Below the pieces are notes generated by a model, which saw only the letters and a program-made list of their open reading frames with translations, did no database searches and was not told the DNA's origin. The translations under genes and the position numbers were made by a program. A DNA stretch of 64,000 nt from G965216695 sp965216695 (GTDB taxonomy: Bacteria; Pseudomonadota; Gammaproteobacteria; Pseudomonadales; Azotimanducaceae): contig OZ244212.1 in assembly GCA_965216695.1 (NCBI GenBank), positions 4,154,001 through 4,218,000 on the forward strand, read 5' to 3'. Of the stretch, positions 27,102 through 35,442 are shown one piece after another. How positions within the stretch are numbered: position 1 is the first letter of the stretch; each line of letters starts with the position of its first letter.

Positions 27102-27115
27102 TGGAGGCTGGCGTC

Positions 27116-27568
27116 ATGGCCGAGCAGATTGCGCAACATCGATACGTTTTCGACCTCGACGGGACGCTCGCCGATGCGGAGCACCGGCGTCCGTTGCTGC
27201 AGGGTGACAAACCCGATTGGCATAGCTTCAACAAGGCATCGCTGTTCGATCCGCCGCGAGCGTCGGTTGTGCAGGTGCTTCGAGCACTGTTCGACACGGG
27301 CTACGAGATTTGGATCGTGAGCGCGCGCTCTGACGCGGTGGCGCTGGAAACGCGGGGATGGCTAACAAAGCACGCGGTGCCCTACCATCGTCTGCTGATG
27401 CGATCGGCAGCGGATAGCAGGCCGGACAGTGAATTGAAACGGCAGTGGGCCCTGGCGTATGACTTTCCGGCTAGCGTCCTTGCAGTCTTCGACGATCGAC
27501 GTTCGGTTGTCCGTATGTGGCGCAACCTTGGCATACCTTGCTTTCAGGTCGCGGACGGAGAATTCTGA
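27116..27568 (+). CDS. Stand-alone HAD phosphatase resembling the T4 Pnkp 3'-phosphatase domain
   Basis: 150 residues. HAD motif I is VFDLDGTLAD (Asp13, Asp15), motif II VSARSD, motif III Lys108 in SELKRQ, motif IV FDDRRSVVRMWR (Asp126, Asp127). The order and spacing, especially DWHSFNKASLFDPP, the SAR/ETRGWL helix and FDDR..VV.MWR...IPC.QVADGEF, resemble the phosphatase half of T4 polynucleotide kinase-phosphatase, which removes RNA 3'-phosphates and 2',3'-cyclic phosphates. There is no kinase half. GGAGG (27103-27107) eight bases before the ATG is immediately 3' of the tRNA-like element, so its folding could influence translation. Membership of the rtc operon is inferred from strand and spacing. 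Confidence 0.8.
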   Translation: MAEQIAQHRYVFDLDGTLADAEHRRPLLQGDKPDWHSFNKASLFDPPRASVVQVLRALFDTGYEIWIVSARSDAVALETRGWLTKHAVPYHRLLMRSAADSRPDSELKRQWALAYDFPASVLAVFDDRRSVVRMWRNLGIPCFQVADGEF

Positions 27569-27612
27569 CCGGAAGGTTGGAAGCTCGACCGTGCGAAGAG
27601 CGTACTCCGCCG

Positions 27613-28185
27613 TCAGCGCGTCTCGGGAAATGGTGGTGTAGCGCCCGGCGGTAGTTCCACCTCAAAGCCGTTCAGCGTCATCGACACCAGCGTATAGAAA
27701 CCGCAGAGAGCTATCAGTTCGGCAACGCCTGATTCGCCGAACAATTCCTTGGCCCGGTTGAACGTTTGATCGGCGAGGCGTTTCTGCGTCTGCATCTCGT
27801 TCGCGAGTGCGTAGGCCGCCTCGTCCCGCGGATCGTCGAATACAGGCCGGTCGCCGCGCTTAATGCTGCCGATCACGGTGTCGGGGACCCCGGCCTCGCG
27901 CGCCATGGGCTCATGCGCCCACCACTCGAACTGAGCTTGCCAATGCGCGCCGGTTGTCAGGATCACGAGTTCAATGTATCGGCGGGCTACGCTGGTGTGG
28001 AACCGGAAGTACCCGCCGAGGTCGACGAGACGGCGCCCGAGCTCTGGACTGCGCAGCCAGATGTCGAACGGGCCGCCGATGTGTCCGTCGTGCGGCCGTA
28101 CCGGTCGGTTCGCGACAATGTGGTCGAAGACCGCTTGCTGCGCCTCGGTCAGCTGATTGTACTTTTTGGTTTCTATTCGTGACAT
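27613..28185 (-). CDS. Carboxymuconolactone decarboxylase-family protein
   Basis: 190 residues with the CMD/AhpD-like helical fold: RPHDGHIGGPFDIWLRSPELGRR, RRYIELVILTTGAHWQAQFEWWAHE, and RAKELFGESGVAELIALCGFY. It lacks the CxxC of AhpD, so it is more like the decarboxylase branch, with the His of HWQAQ..W..HE as a likely functional residue. It is the last gene of a minus-strand group with the VOC protein and dodecin, 22 bases apart. Confidence 0.85.
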   Translation of the reverse strand: MSRIETKKYNQLTEAQQAVFDHIVANRPVRPHDGHIGGPFDIWLRSPELGRRLVDLGGYFRFHTSVARRYIELVILTTGAHWQAQFEWWAHEPMAREAGVPDTVIGSIKRGDRPVFDDPRDEAAYALANEMQTQKRLADQTFNRAKELFGESGVAELIALCGFYTLVSMTLNGFEVELPPGATPPFPETR

Positions 28186-28207
28186 GACTGTTCTCGGTCG
28201 TGAGGCT

Positions 28208-28879
28208 TCAGGAGATGGTCAACGCTGCGGTTTCGTCTGAACTTTCTACGAGCACAGTACGCGCCCGGGTCTCGACGCGTGCGCGCAGTTGAGGGTTCCC
28301 CTCGCTGACCGGAATCTGCAAATCCAGAGCGTCGAAGGTGTCCGTCAGATCTGCCGCGTTTGGCGTTACAACGGATAGCTCTGTGAAATCACCGCCGTGC
28401 GGGCTGGTAGCCCTCGGGTTCGCGCAATGCATCCAGTCAATAAAAAACGGCATGCGCGCGCCGTGTTGTGATTGGCTCGGAAACAACAGTTCCCACATCA
28501 GGGTGGTCCCGTCTGTGCCCTGGCGTTCTGTACGACGCGGCCCGGCGCTCGCTATCTCGAGACGGGAAAGCGTTTGTGCGATGGCGTGCAGGTTGCCCTC
28601 CACGGCCCAGGTCACAAGGCCGTGATCAGTCAGGTTAGCGAATCGCTCTCCTAGTGTGCCCGGGAGCGACTGCGCAGGATCCGGGGCAATGATTTCGAGA
28701 TATATCGACCCCAACGACAGCAGTGCGTTGCGGGTGCCCAAGCCCACGTGTTCACCGCCATAGGCGGGCGTTGTCCCGAATGTGTCCCCGCACCACTCGA
28801 CACCTTCGTCGAGCGAACGAAACGCGTACATAAGATGGTCGATTCGCGGTGTCACAGCCGCGATGTCATCAAAAGGCAA
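28208..28879 (-). CDS. VOC-family (glyoxalase-like) protein
   Basis: About 220 residues with IDHLMYAFRSLDEGVEWCGDTFGTTPAYGGEHVGLGTRNALLSLG at the N-terminus, the signature of glyoxalase_3-type VOC proteins, and a second half-domain ending VLVESSDETAALTIS. The His of IDH and Glu of YLEIIAPD are candidate metal ligands. The start is uncertain: TTG 28879 or GTG 28855, neither with a clear ribosome site. Substrate unknown; catabolic neighbours suggest dioxygenase or isomerase chemistry. Confidence 0.75.
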   Translation of the reverse strand: MPFDDIAAVTPRIDHLMYAFRSLDEGVEWCGDTFGTTPAYGGEHVGLGTRNALLSLGSIYLEIIAPDPAQSLPGTLGERFANLTDHGLVTWAVEGNLHAIAQTLSRLEIASAGPRRTERQGTDGTTLMWELLFPSQSQHGARMPFFIDWMHCANPRATSPHGGDFTELSVVTPNAADLTDTFDALDLQIPVSEGNPQLRARVETRARTVLVESSDETAALTIS

Positions 28880-28903
28880 ACAGCGATTCAGCGAATCGAA
28901 AAA

Positions 28904-29110
28904 TCAATCCAACGTGAACCCAATCTTCGTCGTTACCTGCCAGTGTTGAATCTTGCCGTCCTCCAGATGGCCGCGTACGCCCATCACTTCGAACCAGCGC
29001 AGGTTGTGCAGCGTCTCCCCGCTCCGAGCGATCGCGGACTGGACGGCGTCTTCAATGGATTCCGCGGACGAGCCGGTGATCTCTATCGTTTTGTAAACAT
29101 GGTCTGACAT
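28904..29110 (-). CDS. Dodecin flavoprotein
   Basis: 68 residues with the dodecin pattern VYKTIEITGSSAESIEDAV, LHNLRWFEVMGVRGHLEDG and HWQVTTKIGFTLD, where the central Trp stacks on flavin. Dodecins are small dodecameric proteins that bind and store riboflavin, FMN or FAD. The full length and GAGGG before the ATG make the call firm. It may buffer flavin for the many flavoenzymes around it. Confidence 0.92.
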   Translation of the reverse strand: MSDHVYKTIEITGSSAESIEDAVQSAIARSGETLHNLRWFEVMGVRGHLEDGKIQHWQVTTKIGFTLD

Positions 29111-29231
29111 GAAACCCTCGTTGTGATTGGTCGGTTAACCCATCATACAAGAGTCCATACGCACTTTGATTCCGGCTGAAAAATTTCCCGGAGAACGTAT
29201 CCGGTGAACGTACATGATGATGCGTGTGCGT

Positions 29232-29342
29232 TTAACCGACGAGTACGTTCAATATGACCAAGCCGGTCGCTATCAGGGTACCACCCAACAGTAACGCGAG
29301 CGTTCCTGCGGTAACCGCCTTCTGAGGTTGTTCGAGCCACAT
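29232..29342 (-). CDS. Small single-span membrane protein (36 residues)
   Basis: ATG 29342 has GAGGA nine bases upstream and encodes MWLEQPQKAVTAGTLALLLG followed by a second hydrophobic run ending ILNVLVG, essentially one long transmembrane helix. The frame is open further upstream without ribosome-site support. No family recognised. The good ribosome site and hydrophobic composition support expression; function unknown. Confidence 0.45.
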   Translation of the reverse strand: MWLEQPQKAVTAGTLALLLGGTLIATGLVILNVLVG

Positions 29343-29487
29343 GGTATTCAATCCTCGTTTGCTGCCGATGTTGCTGATGTGTTTCGTTAGCGGCAGTTTG
29401 AGGCGTGCGGGGGGATGCACCTATAAGGACTTTCCGAGAGGCGTGACTGTGTGTGTAGAAATGACCCGTGTGGGCGTGTGGGACCCG

Positions 29488-30711
29488 TCACGACCAGGCG
29501 GGTAACGACCGCCAGTCGTCATCGGTGCCGAGCGCGGCAGCCTCGGCATCGTAGCTGTAGAGCCAGTGTTGTTGAGGAGAGAAGCCGCCATCGAGCCGCT
29601 GGTTGGTCTGACGGAAACGCTCATTTCGTTCGGCGACGGCATCCGGGTCGTCCAGGTGATACCAGCGCTCACCGTTGCGGGATTGCTGCACCATCAGGTT
29701 TGCGCGGTTCCGCCTCAACATCTGGTAGCGCTGTAGTGCGTCATCCGGCGTGTCGGCATGCAACTGGAGTGTGCGCGCCAGCACCCACGCATCTTCCAGT
29801 GATTGAACCGCGCCTTGTGCATGGTAGGGCAACATGGCGTGGGCTGCATCGCCGAGGAGTGCGATGCGGCCGTCAACCCAGTCGGTGAGCGGATTGCGAT
29901 CAAACAGAGCGGTAACGAACGTGCGTGGGGTGGCTTCGATGACGCACTTCGGGCGATCGTACCAGCCGTCGAACGCCGCAAGGACTTCCTCCTTCGTAGC
30001 CGTCTGCGACCACGACTCGCGTTTCTGGTCGTGGGCTTTTCCCAGCGCCAGCCAGTTCAACCGCGTACCTGCGCTCACGTAGTAGTACACGAACGACAAT
30101 CTCGGTCCCATATCGACATGCGCTGACACGGGAATGTTCAGCTGAGCGATTGCGTCGCGCTCGACGACTCCCCGCCACGAGACGTACCCCGACGCCCGGG
30201 GCGGTTCGGGTTGGAACATCTGTTCACGCACCACAGAGTGGATACCATCGGCGCCGATCAGCAAATCTGCGTGCTCAATGGTGCCGTCTTCGAATCGGGC
30301 CCAGGCGCTCCCATCGGATTGCCCAACGTCCGCGACCTTCGTCCCCATACGTAGCTTGGAACGGTTCAGCGGCGCCGTCAGAGCTGAGATCAGGTCGGCG
30401 CGGTGGGCGTGGTAGTACGCGCAACCGTACGCGTCCAGCACCTTTGGCATGAGCGGTGTTTGCAGCACCGTTTCGCCGGTATCCCACACGCTGTACCGAT
30501 GCGCGTCGGGAGCGGTGCAGAACTCGGTCAATTGTTGTCCGATGCCCAGCCGGTCCAGTACCCGCACGCCGTTAGGGCTTAGTTGAATGCCTGCTCCCAC
30601 GGTCTCAAACTGAGTTGCCTGCTCCAGCAGAAGGTAGTCGATCTCAAGCTGTTCGAAGGCCAGCGCGAGGGCTGTTCCGCCAATCCCTGCGCCGACGATG
30701 ATTACTCTCAT
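29488..30711 (-). CDS. Class A FAD-dependent monooxygenase (salicylate hydroxylase-like)
   Basis: 407 residues. IIVGAGIGGTALALA binds the ADP of FAD, DLLIGADGIHSVVRE is the DG motif that contacts FAD and NAD(P)H, and RIALLGDAAHAMLPYHAQGA is the GD motif. The overall order matches single-component aromatic hydroxylases such as salicylate 1-hydroxylase, which hydroxylate an aromatic ring using NAD(P)H and O2. Substrate specificity cannot be read from sequence. It stands alone on the minus strand. Confidence 0.88.
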   Translation of the reverse strand: MRVIIVGAGIGGTALALAFEQLEIDYLLLEQATQFETVGAGIQLSPNGVRVLDRLGIGQQLTEFCTAPDAHRYSVWDTGETVLQTPLMPKVLDAYGCAYYHAHRADLISALTAPLNRSKLRMGTKVADVGQSDGSAWARFEDGTIEHADLLIGADGIHSVVREQMFQPEPPRASGYVSWRGVVERDAIAQLNIPVSAHVDMGPRLSFVYYYVSAGTRLNWLALGKAHDQKRESWSQTATKEEVLAAFDGWYDRPKCVIEATPRTFVTALFDRNPLTDWVDGRIALLGDAAHAMLPYHAQGAVQSLEDAWVLARTLQLHADTPDDALQRYQMLRRNRANLMVQQSRNGERWYHLDDPDAVAERNERFRQTNQRLDGGFSPQQHWLYSYDAEAAALGTDDDWRSLPAWS

Positions 30712-30863
30712 GTGATGGAGCCGTTGTGAGGCCGGGACTCGGATGCTACGACGGCGCGGGTATTCGTGCCACCAACGGTTTCGGTTTCCCTCGAACGCGA
30801 GACCGGGACGTCACTTCCCTGTGGATCGTCCCGGAAACCGTAATACGTGGCGTCAAGAAACCA

Positions 30864-31955
30864 CTACGGACAGGAGGTGGAGCCCACGATCGTGCCGGGC
30901 GAGACTAGCGTGTCCGCTTTAGCGCTTAAACACTCGATCGCCCCGACTTCGTTCGGATTGAAGTTATGCCGTACCAGCAGCGTAGAGAAGTCAAACAGTC
31001 GAATTATTGCGGACGCCATCTGAACTGGAGTGTTGCTCAGCTCGCGCAATTCGATGTATGACGATCCCTCAGCCGCGAACTCGGCCAACGTTTTGCTTCC
31101 GTTTGCGACGTGCGCGCCTCCGAACATGCCGAGGCGGCTGCGACGGGAGGCGAATACGCCATTGGTAAGGCTTGTGTTGAACAGTTCCGCGAAGGAATCG
31201 TTGACGATCTCCATGGCGAACGAGGTGTCAATGCCGAAACCGATTTCGCTGTCCACCGTGGTGAGGGACGAATGGCCTGCCACGAGGAATGAGCGGAACC
31301 CGGCGATGCTGCTGTTGGAAACGTTTGCCGAGCTTGCCGCGCGTACCCAAACCGCGGGCCCCGATGACAGACCGTTGCCGTGAATGGTACAGCCGTCGCA
31401 GTTGAATTCGGAGCCGTGGTCCACCAATACGCCTGCGGTCGCGGGCGTCTGACCGTTGGCCTCGACCCGGAGATTGCTGCCACTCACGGAGGCATCTTCC
31501 AGCGTCATCCCGCCTGCGAGGTTCTCGGAAACAACCAGATCGCTGAGGCTGATGCGGTGATTCGAGTCAGTGACGAGAATACCGACGTCTCCGCCGGAAA
31601 TGAACAAGCCCTGGATTGCCACGTTGGAAACATGGTGCAGTTCGAGCGCGGGAGCACCTTCCATGCCCTGGATACCGTGAGCGCCCAAGCCGACCGCCCG
31701 AATCAGGACGTCGCTCCGAGAAATCACCACGGCTTCGTGACACACGCCGGAGACAACGACTTCAATGTGGTTCGGGTCGGCACGGCGCAGCGCGTTGTTG
31801 ATGCTGTCGCCAGAATCGCAATCGACCGCCACTACCGGGTCGGGTCGTGGTGGCATGCCGTGCGCGGCGCCGACCGCCGCGCATACGACCCATACGATGG
31901 CCCAAACGGCGGGCCTCGACCGGCCTCTGCTTCCTGCGGAATGCTTCGTGAACAT
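30864..31955 (-). CDS. Secreted right-handed parallel beta-helix protein
   Basis: 363 residues with a signal peptide (AVWAIVWVVCAAVGAAHG) and ATG preceded by GGGGAG. The mature part consists of short repeated strands with Asn and Ser turns (ALELHHVSNVAIQGLFISGG, ITD.NHRISLSDLVVSEN, SNVSNSSIAGF), the pattern of a right-handed beta-helix. Four cysteines (two in FNCDGC) could make disulfides. No catalytic motif recognised; a carbohydrate-active or surface-binding role is possible. Confidence 0.65.
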   Translation of the reverse strand: MFTKHSAGSRGRSRPAVWAIVWVVCAAVGAAHGMPPRPDPVVAVDCDSGDSINNALRRADPNHIEVVVSGVCHEAVVISRSDVLIRAVGLGAHGIQGMEGAPALELHHVSNVAIQGLFISGGDVGILVTDSNHRISLSDLVVSENLAGGMTLEDASVSGSNLRVEANGQTPATAGVLVDHGSEFNCDGCTIHGNGLSSGPAVWVRAASSANVSNSSIAGFRSFLVAGHSSLTTVDSEIGFGIDTSFAMEIVNDSFAELFNTSLTNGVFASRRSRLGMFGGAHVANGSKTLAEFAAEGSSYIELRELSNTPVQMASAIIRLFDFSTLLVRHNFNPNEVGAIECLSAKADTLVSPGTIVGSTSCP

Positions 31956-32108
31956 GGTTTTCTCTCCCCGTTACTTGTGACTCGACTGATGCTCTTGCCC
32001 TCATGCGGAGGGCCCTCATTGATACATGCGCAAACGCGGGCCGAATCCGGACACGCTCCGGCCTGCGCTGGTCGGCAGGGTTCGCAGCATAGGAAGTGTT
32101 AAGAACGA

Positions 32109-34568
32109 TTAGTCCGCGGAAGCGATCTCTCGGGCATCGCGTACGAGGCGCGTGGATCCGAATCGCCGCGCGAGAATGGGTGCTGCTTCTGTAACCAGGC
32201 GATGCCCGCGGGTAAACTGGCCATCGTCAATGAACGCGCGGCCTAACCAGTAACGGATGTGGGCGAGCTGCCAGTGGTCCGCACCCAGGCGGGCTAATGC
32301 CGTCTTGGTTGCGTCCTCGAGCAGGCGGATTGCTTCTGTTGGTCGGCCTTCTTCAACCAAGACCGCGGCGAGCGCAAGACGCGCACTTTCCAGTGCTCCG
32401 GAACCTTCCGGAGAGAATCGGAGATGCAGGTCGAGGGCCCGTCGCGCGAGCTGATGTGCTCGCTGCAGATCACCGAGCATTCGTTCCGCCTGCGCAAGAT
32501 TGGCGGCCACTACGGCCACGTTCGCGTGCTCGGCGCCGAATTCGCCTTCGAACACCGCGAGTGTCTGTTCCAAAAGTAACTTCGCTTCGACCGGCCGGTC
32601 GCGTTCCAGCAACAGTTTGGCGAGGTTGTTTCTGCTGTAACCCACGCTGGGGTGGGCTTCGCCGAGCGTTTGCACCCGACCCTCGAGAACCGCGCGAAAT
32701 TCCGCTTCGGCACGGACATAGTCTCCCATGCGGCGAAGCATTACCGCAAAATTGTTGCGCGTTTGCAGAGTTTCAGGGTGGTTCACGCCATGCGTGCGGG
32801 TCGCCGTGGAAATGACCTCGTTGTGAACGCTTTCTGCGTCTTCGTACGCCCCGGCGCGGGAGAGCATCCACGCGAGGTTGTGCATGGCCGTCTGTGTGCG
32901 CGCGTCGTCGGGACCTGCGACCCGTTTGAGCAGGTCTACGGCCGATTGTGAAATTGCGATCGCTTCACTGCCACGGCCGGAGTGACCGAGAAGCGACGCG
33001 AGTCGATCCAAGCTTTCGCCGATGTCGGGATCGTCGTCCGGCAGTGCCGACTTGCGCAGCGATAGCGCCTCGCGGGCGTCGTGTTCCGCCAGGTCGAACT
33101 GGCCGAGTTCGTCGTGCACGATGGAGGAAAGGTGCAGTGTGCGGGCGATGTCGGCGATAGCGTCGTTAGTGGGCGATGTCCGTTTGATTGCCAGCGCTCT
33201 GTCTAGGAGTGCTCTCGCATCGACGAACTGTCCGAGATGGGTGCGCACCCAGGCGAGTTCCAGCAGGAGCGCACGTTGCGTATCCGGCTGTGATTTCAGT
33301 CGATCGATGCGTTCGCTGCCTCTACGCAACAGGTCGTTGATGCTGGGTTGCGCATTGGTGTGCACGAACGGATCCGCGCTTCGGAACAGGTTCTGTAGAA
33401 ACGTGGCGATTTCTTGTGCTTTCGAGGTCTCCACCCGTGCCGCGTGCAGAGCGCGCTCGATCTCCGCTGCGCTGCGTTGAGAGACGAGTGTAAGTGACGT
33501 GAGCAGGATCAGAATGCTCGTTAGAGCTGCCACTGGCCAGCGGTATCGTCGCAGGAATTTACGTAACCTGTAGAGGACGTGCGGTGGGTGGGCGGTAACC
33601 GGCAGATCGTTCAGATGCCGATTCAGATCGTCGGCGAGCGCCGTTACTGATGGGTACCGGTCATCGGGCGCAGCAGCCTGAGCACGCGCAACAATTGCAG
33701 CCAAATCGGGGTGTGCTTTAGCCGTTGCGAGCACGTCTCCAAGCAGGACGCCGAGTGCGAAAATATCTACGGCGGTCGTAACGGGCTCGGCCCGTAGATG
33801 TTCTGGCGCTGTATACCCCGGTGTCGCATAGCGGTGTCCTTGCTCCTCTTCTGTTGCAGCCTCTTGGAGAACATGCGCGATACCGAAGTCCAGCAGCGTT
33901 ACTTTTGCGGCACCACCGGCGGGTTCACTCACGAGAATATTCGTCGGTTTGATGTCGCTGTGTACAATCAGCTGTGCATGGGCATGCGCAACGCCTTCGC
34001 ACACCTGTTGGAAAAGTCGTATGCGGGCTTTGGTGTCAAGCTGATGTGCGGTGCAGTACTCGACAATAGGGGTTCCCGCAACGTACTCCATTACGAGAAA
34101 AGGATGCCCGTCGTCGGTAAACCCGCCATCCAGCAGGTGCGCGATTGTGGGGTGCTGCAACCGTGCCAGTATCTGTCGTTCTGTAAGAAACCTGTTGCGG
34201 GCGGTATTGGTTTCAAAGCGACTGCGCAGGCATTTTACGGCGGCGGTCTGTTCGAAGCCTCCAGTGCGGCGGACGGCTTTGTAGACTACACCCATGCCTC
34301 CGGCGCCGATCAGTTCCACGGCATCGAAAGCACCGAACCGTTGCTGCGGCGGACTGTCCGCGATCAGCGGCGCAGCGCGCTCGGCTGCGGGTATCTCTAG
34401 AAAATCTTCAGTTGCCGCGTCGGCCTCGAGCAGCTGGGCTACGGCGTCGAACAGTGCCGGATTTCCCTTCGCTTGCGCTCGCAACCACGCAAGCCGTTTC
34501 TCAGGTGGAACTTCGAGCGCTTCGTCAAACAGCTGGAAAACATCCCTCCAGCTCGGCGTCCGGGTCAA
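32109..34568 (-). CDS. Membrane Ser/Thr protein kinase with C-terminal TPR repeats
   Basis: 819 residues from TTG 34568, which overlaps the ECF sigma stop (TTGA) and has GGAG eight bases upstream; GTG 34634 in frame would add 22 residues. Kinase domain at about 79-320: GAGGMGVVYKA, catalytic Lys in AAVKC (112), VHSDIKPTN (HSD in place of HRD), DFG at 227-229 and APE. One transmembrane helix follows near 346-362, then many TPR units (for example LGQFVDARALLDRALAI, MGDYVRAEAEFRAVLEG). ECF factors of the TIGR02999 group are often encoded next to such kinases, so it is likely to control that factor. Confidence 0.88.
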   Translation of the reverse strand: MTRTPSWRDVFQLFDEALEVPPEKRLAWLRAQAKGNPALFDAVAQLLEADAATEDFLEIPAAERAAPLIADSPPQQRFGAFDAVELIGAGGMGVVYKAVRRTGGFEQTAAVKCLRSRFETNTARNRFLTERQILARLQHPTIAHLLDGGFTDDGHPFLVMEYVAGTPIVEYCTAHQLDTKARIRLFQQVCEGVAHAHAQLIVHSDIKPTNILVSEPAGGAAKVTLLDFGIAHVLQEAATEEEQGHRYATPGYTAPEHLRAEPVTTAVDIFALGVLLGDVLATAKAHPDLAAIVARAQAAAPDDRYPSVTALADDLNRHLNDLPVTAHPPHVLYRLRKFLRRYRWPVAALTSILILLTSLTLVSQRSAAEIERALHAARVETSKAQEIATFLQNLFRSADPFVHTNAQPSINDLLRRGSERIDRLKSQPDTQRALLLELAWVRTHLGQFVDARALLDRALAIKRTSPTNDAIADIARTLHLSSIVHDELGQFDLAEHDAREALSLRKSALPDDDPDIGESLDRLASLLGHSGRGSEAIAISQSAVDLLKRVAGPDDARTQTAMHNLAWMLSRAGAYEDAESVHNEVISTATRTHGVNHPETLQTRNNFAVMLRRMGDYVRAEAEFRAVLEGRVQTLGEAHPSVGYSRNNLAKLLLERDRPVEAKLLLEQTLAVFEGEFGAEHANVAVVAANLAQAERMLGDLQRAHQLARRALDLHLRFSPEGSGALESARLALAAVLVEEGRPTEAIRLLEDATKTALARLGADHWQLAHIRYWLGRAFIDDGQFTRGHRLVTEAAPILARRFGSTRLVRDAREIASAD

Positions 34569-35137
34569 GCCACCGGCTCCGCACCGGGCTCCTGGTTCAG
34601 TCGTTGATAAAGCCAGGCCCTGGCTTTCCGCCACCCGCGGCGGACGGTGCGATCACTTACCCCGAGCGCGATCGATGTTTGTTCGTCGGTCAATCCTCCG
34701 AAGAATCGGCATTCTACAATCTCGCTGAGGCGCGAATCGATCTCCGATAGTTCGATCAGGGCAGCGTCGAGACTTACGATTTCCTCTGCGCATTCGTCGA
34801 GGGGCAATTCATCCATTTCGACATCCACGCGTCGAAAGCCATCACCGCGTTTGCGGGTACTTCGTCGGCGTGCCAGATCGACGACGATTTGGCGCATAGC
34901 GCGGGAAGCGGCGCCGAAGAAGTAACGTTGCCCTTCATAGGGCTTGCGGCCGCCTTGCGCAAGTTTCAGATAGGCCTCGTTGACGAGTGCGGTCGTTGAT
35001 AACGTGAGATTGCCGCGTTCCGGATGCAGAGTCCGGTGGGCGATGATTCGCAGCTCGCTGTAGACGACGTCGAATAGGCGCTCCTCGGCGCCCGGTTCAC
35101 CCATTCGGGCACTGTGGAGCAGATCCTGAATCGTCAC
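34565..35137 (-). CDS. ECF-type sigma-70 factor (TIGR02999-like)
   Basis: 190 residues from GTG 35137, with GGGAAG upstream. Region 2: ELRIIAHRTL, LTLSTTALVNEAYLKLAQG, YFFGAASRAMRQIVVDLARRR. Region 4: LSEIVECRFFGGLTDEQTSIALGVSDRTVRRGWRKARAWL, a helix-turn-helix. This is the pattern of Sigma70_ECF/TIGR02999 factors, which lack a classical anti-sigma and pair with Ser/Thr kinases, as here. The target promoters are not identified. Confidence 0.9.
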   Translation of the reverse strand: MTIQDLLHSARMGEPGAEERLFDVVYSELRIIAHRTLHPERGNLTLSTTALVNEAYLKLAQGGRKPYEGQRYFFGAASRAMRQIVVDLARRRSTRKRGDGFRRVDVEMDELPLDECAEEIVSLDAALIELSEIDSRLSEIVECRFFGGLTDEQTSIALGVSDRTVRRGWRKARAWLYQRLNQEPGAEPVA

Positions 35138-35442
35138 GTGTACTTCCCAGCAATCGGACGCGCGATGCAGCAGCCTCGCTGCCGACCGATCGTGGAAGTT
35201 TAGGGGATCAGTGGGCCGCAGGGTACCCTCAGAAAATACGACGATGTCAATGAAATGTGAGTCTGTAACGTCAGTCTTGCGCGTACCCCGATGATGAATT
35301 TGCCAGGCGAGAACGCGGACTACCGCGCGATAAAAGGGTGCGCGGCAGAAAAAACGATGACAACTGACGTCGGCGATCTCGTTGCGCGTTGGGTAGCCGG
35401 TCGATGATATGCTTGAGTGCTCGACGGAAACGCGGATGATTT
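35138..35442. other. Intergenic region upstream of ECF sigma and an LLM gene
   Basis: About 305 bases between divergent genes. It must contain promoters in both directions. I see no RNA gene, hairpin with T-run or long repeat in it; open frames on either strand have no recognisable product. Confidence 0.4.
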
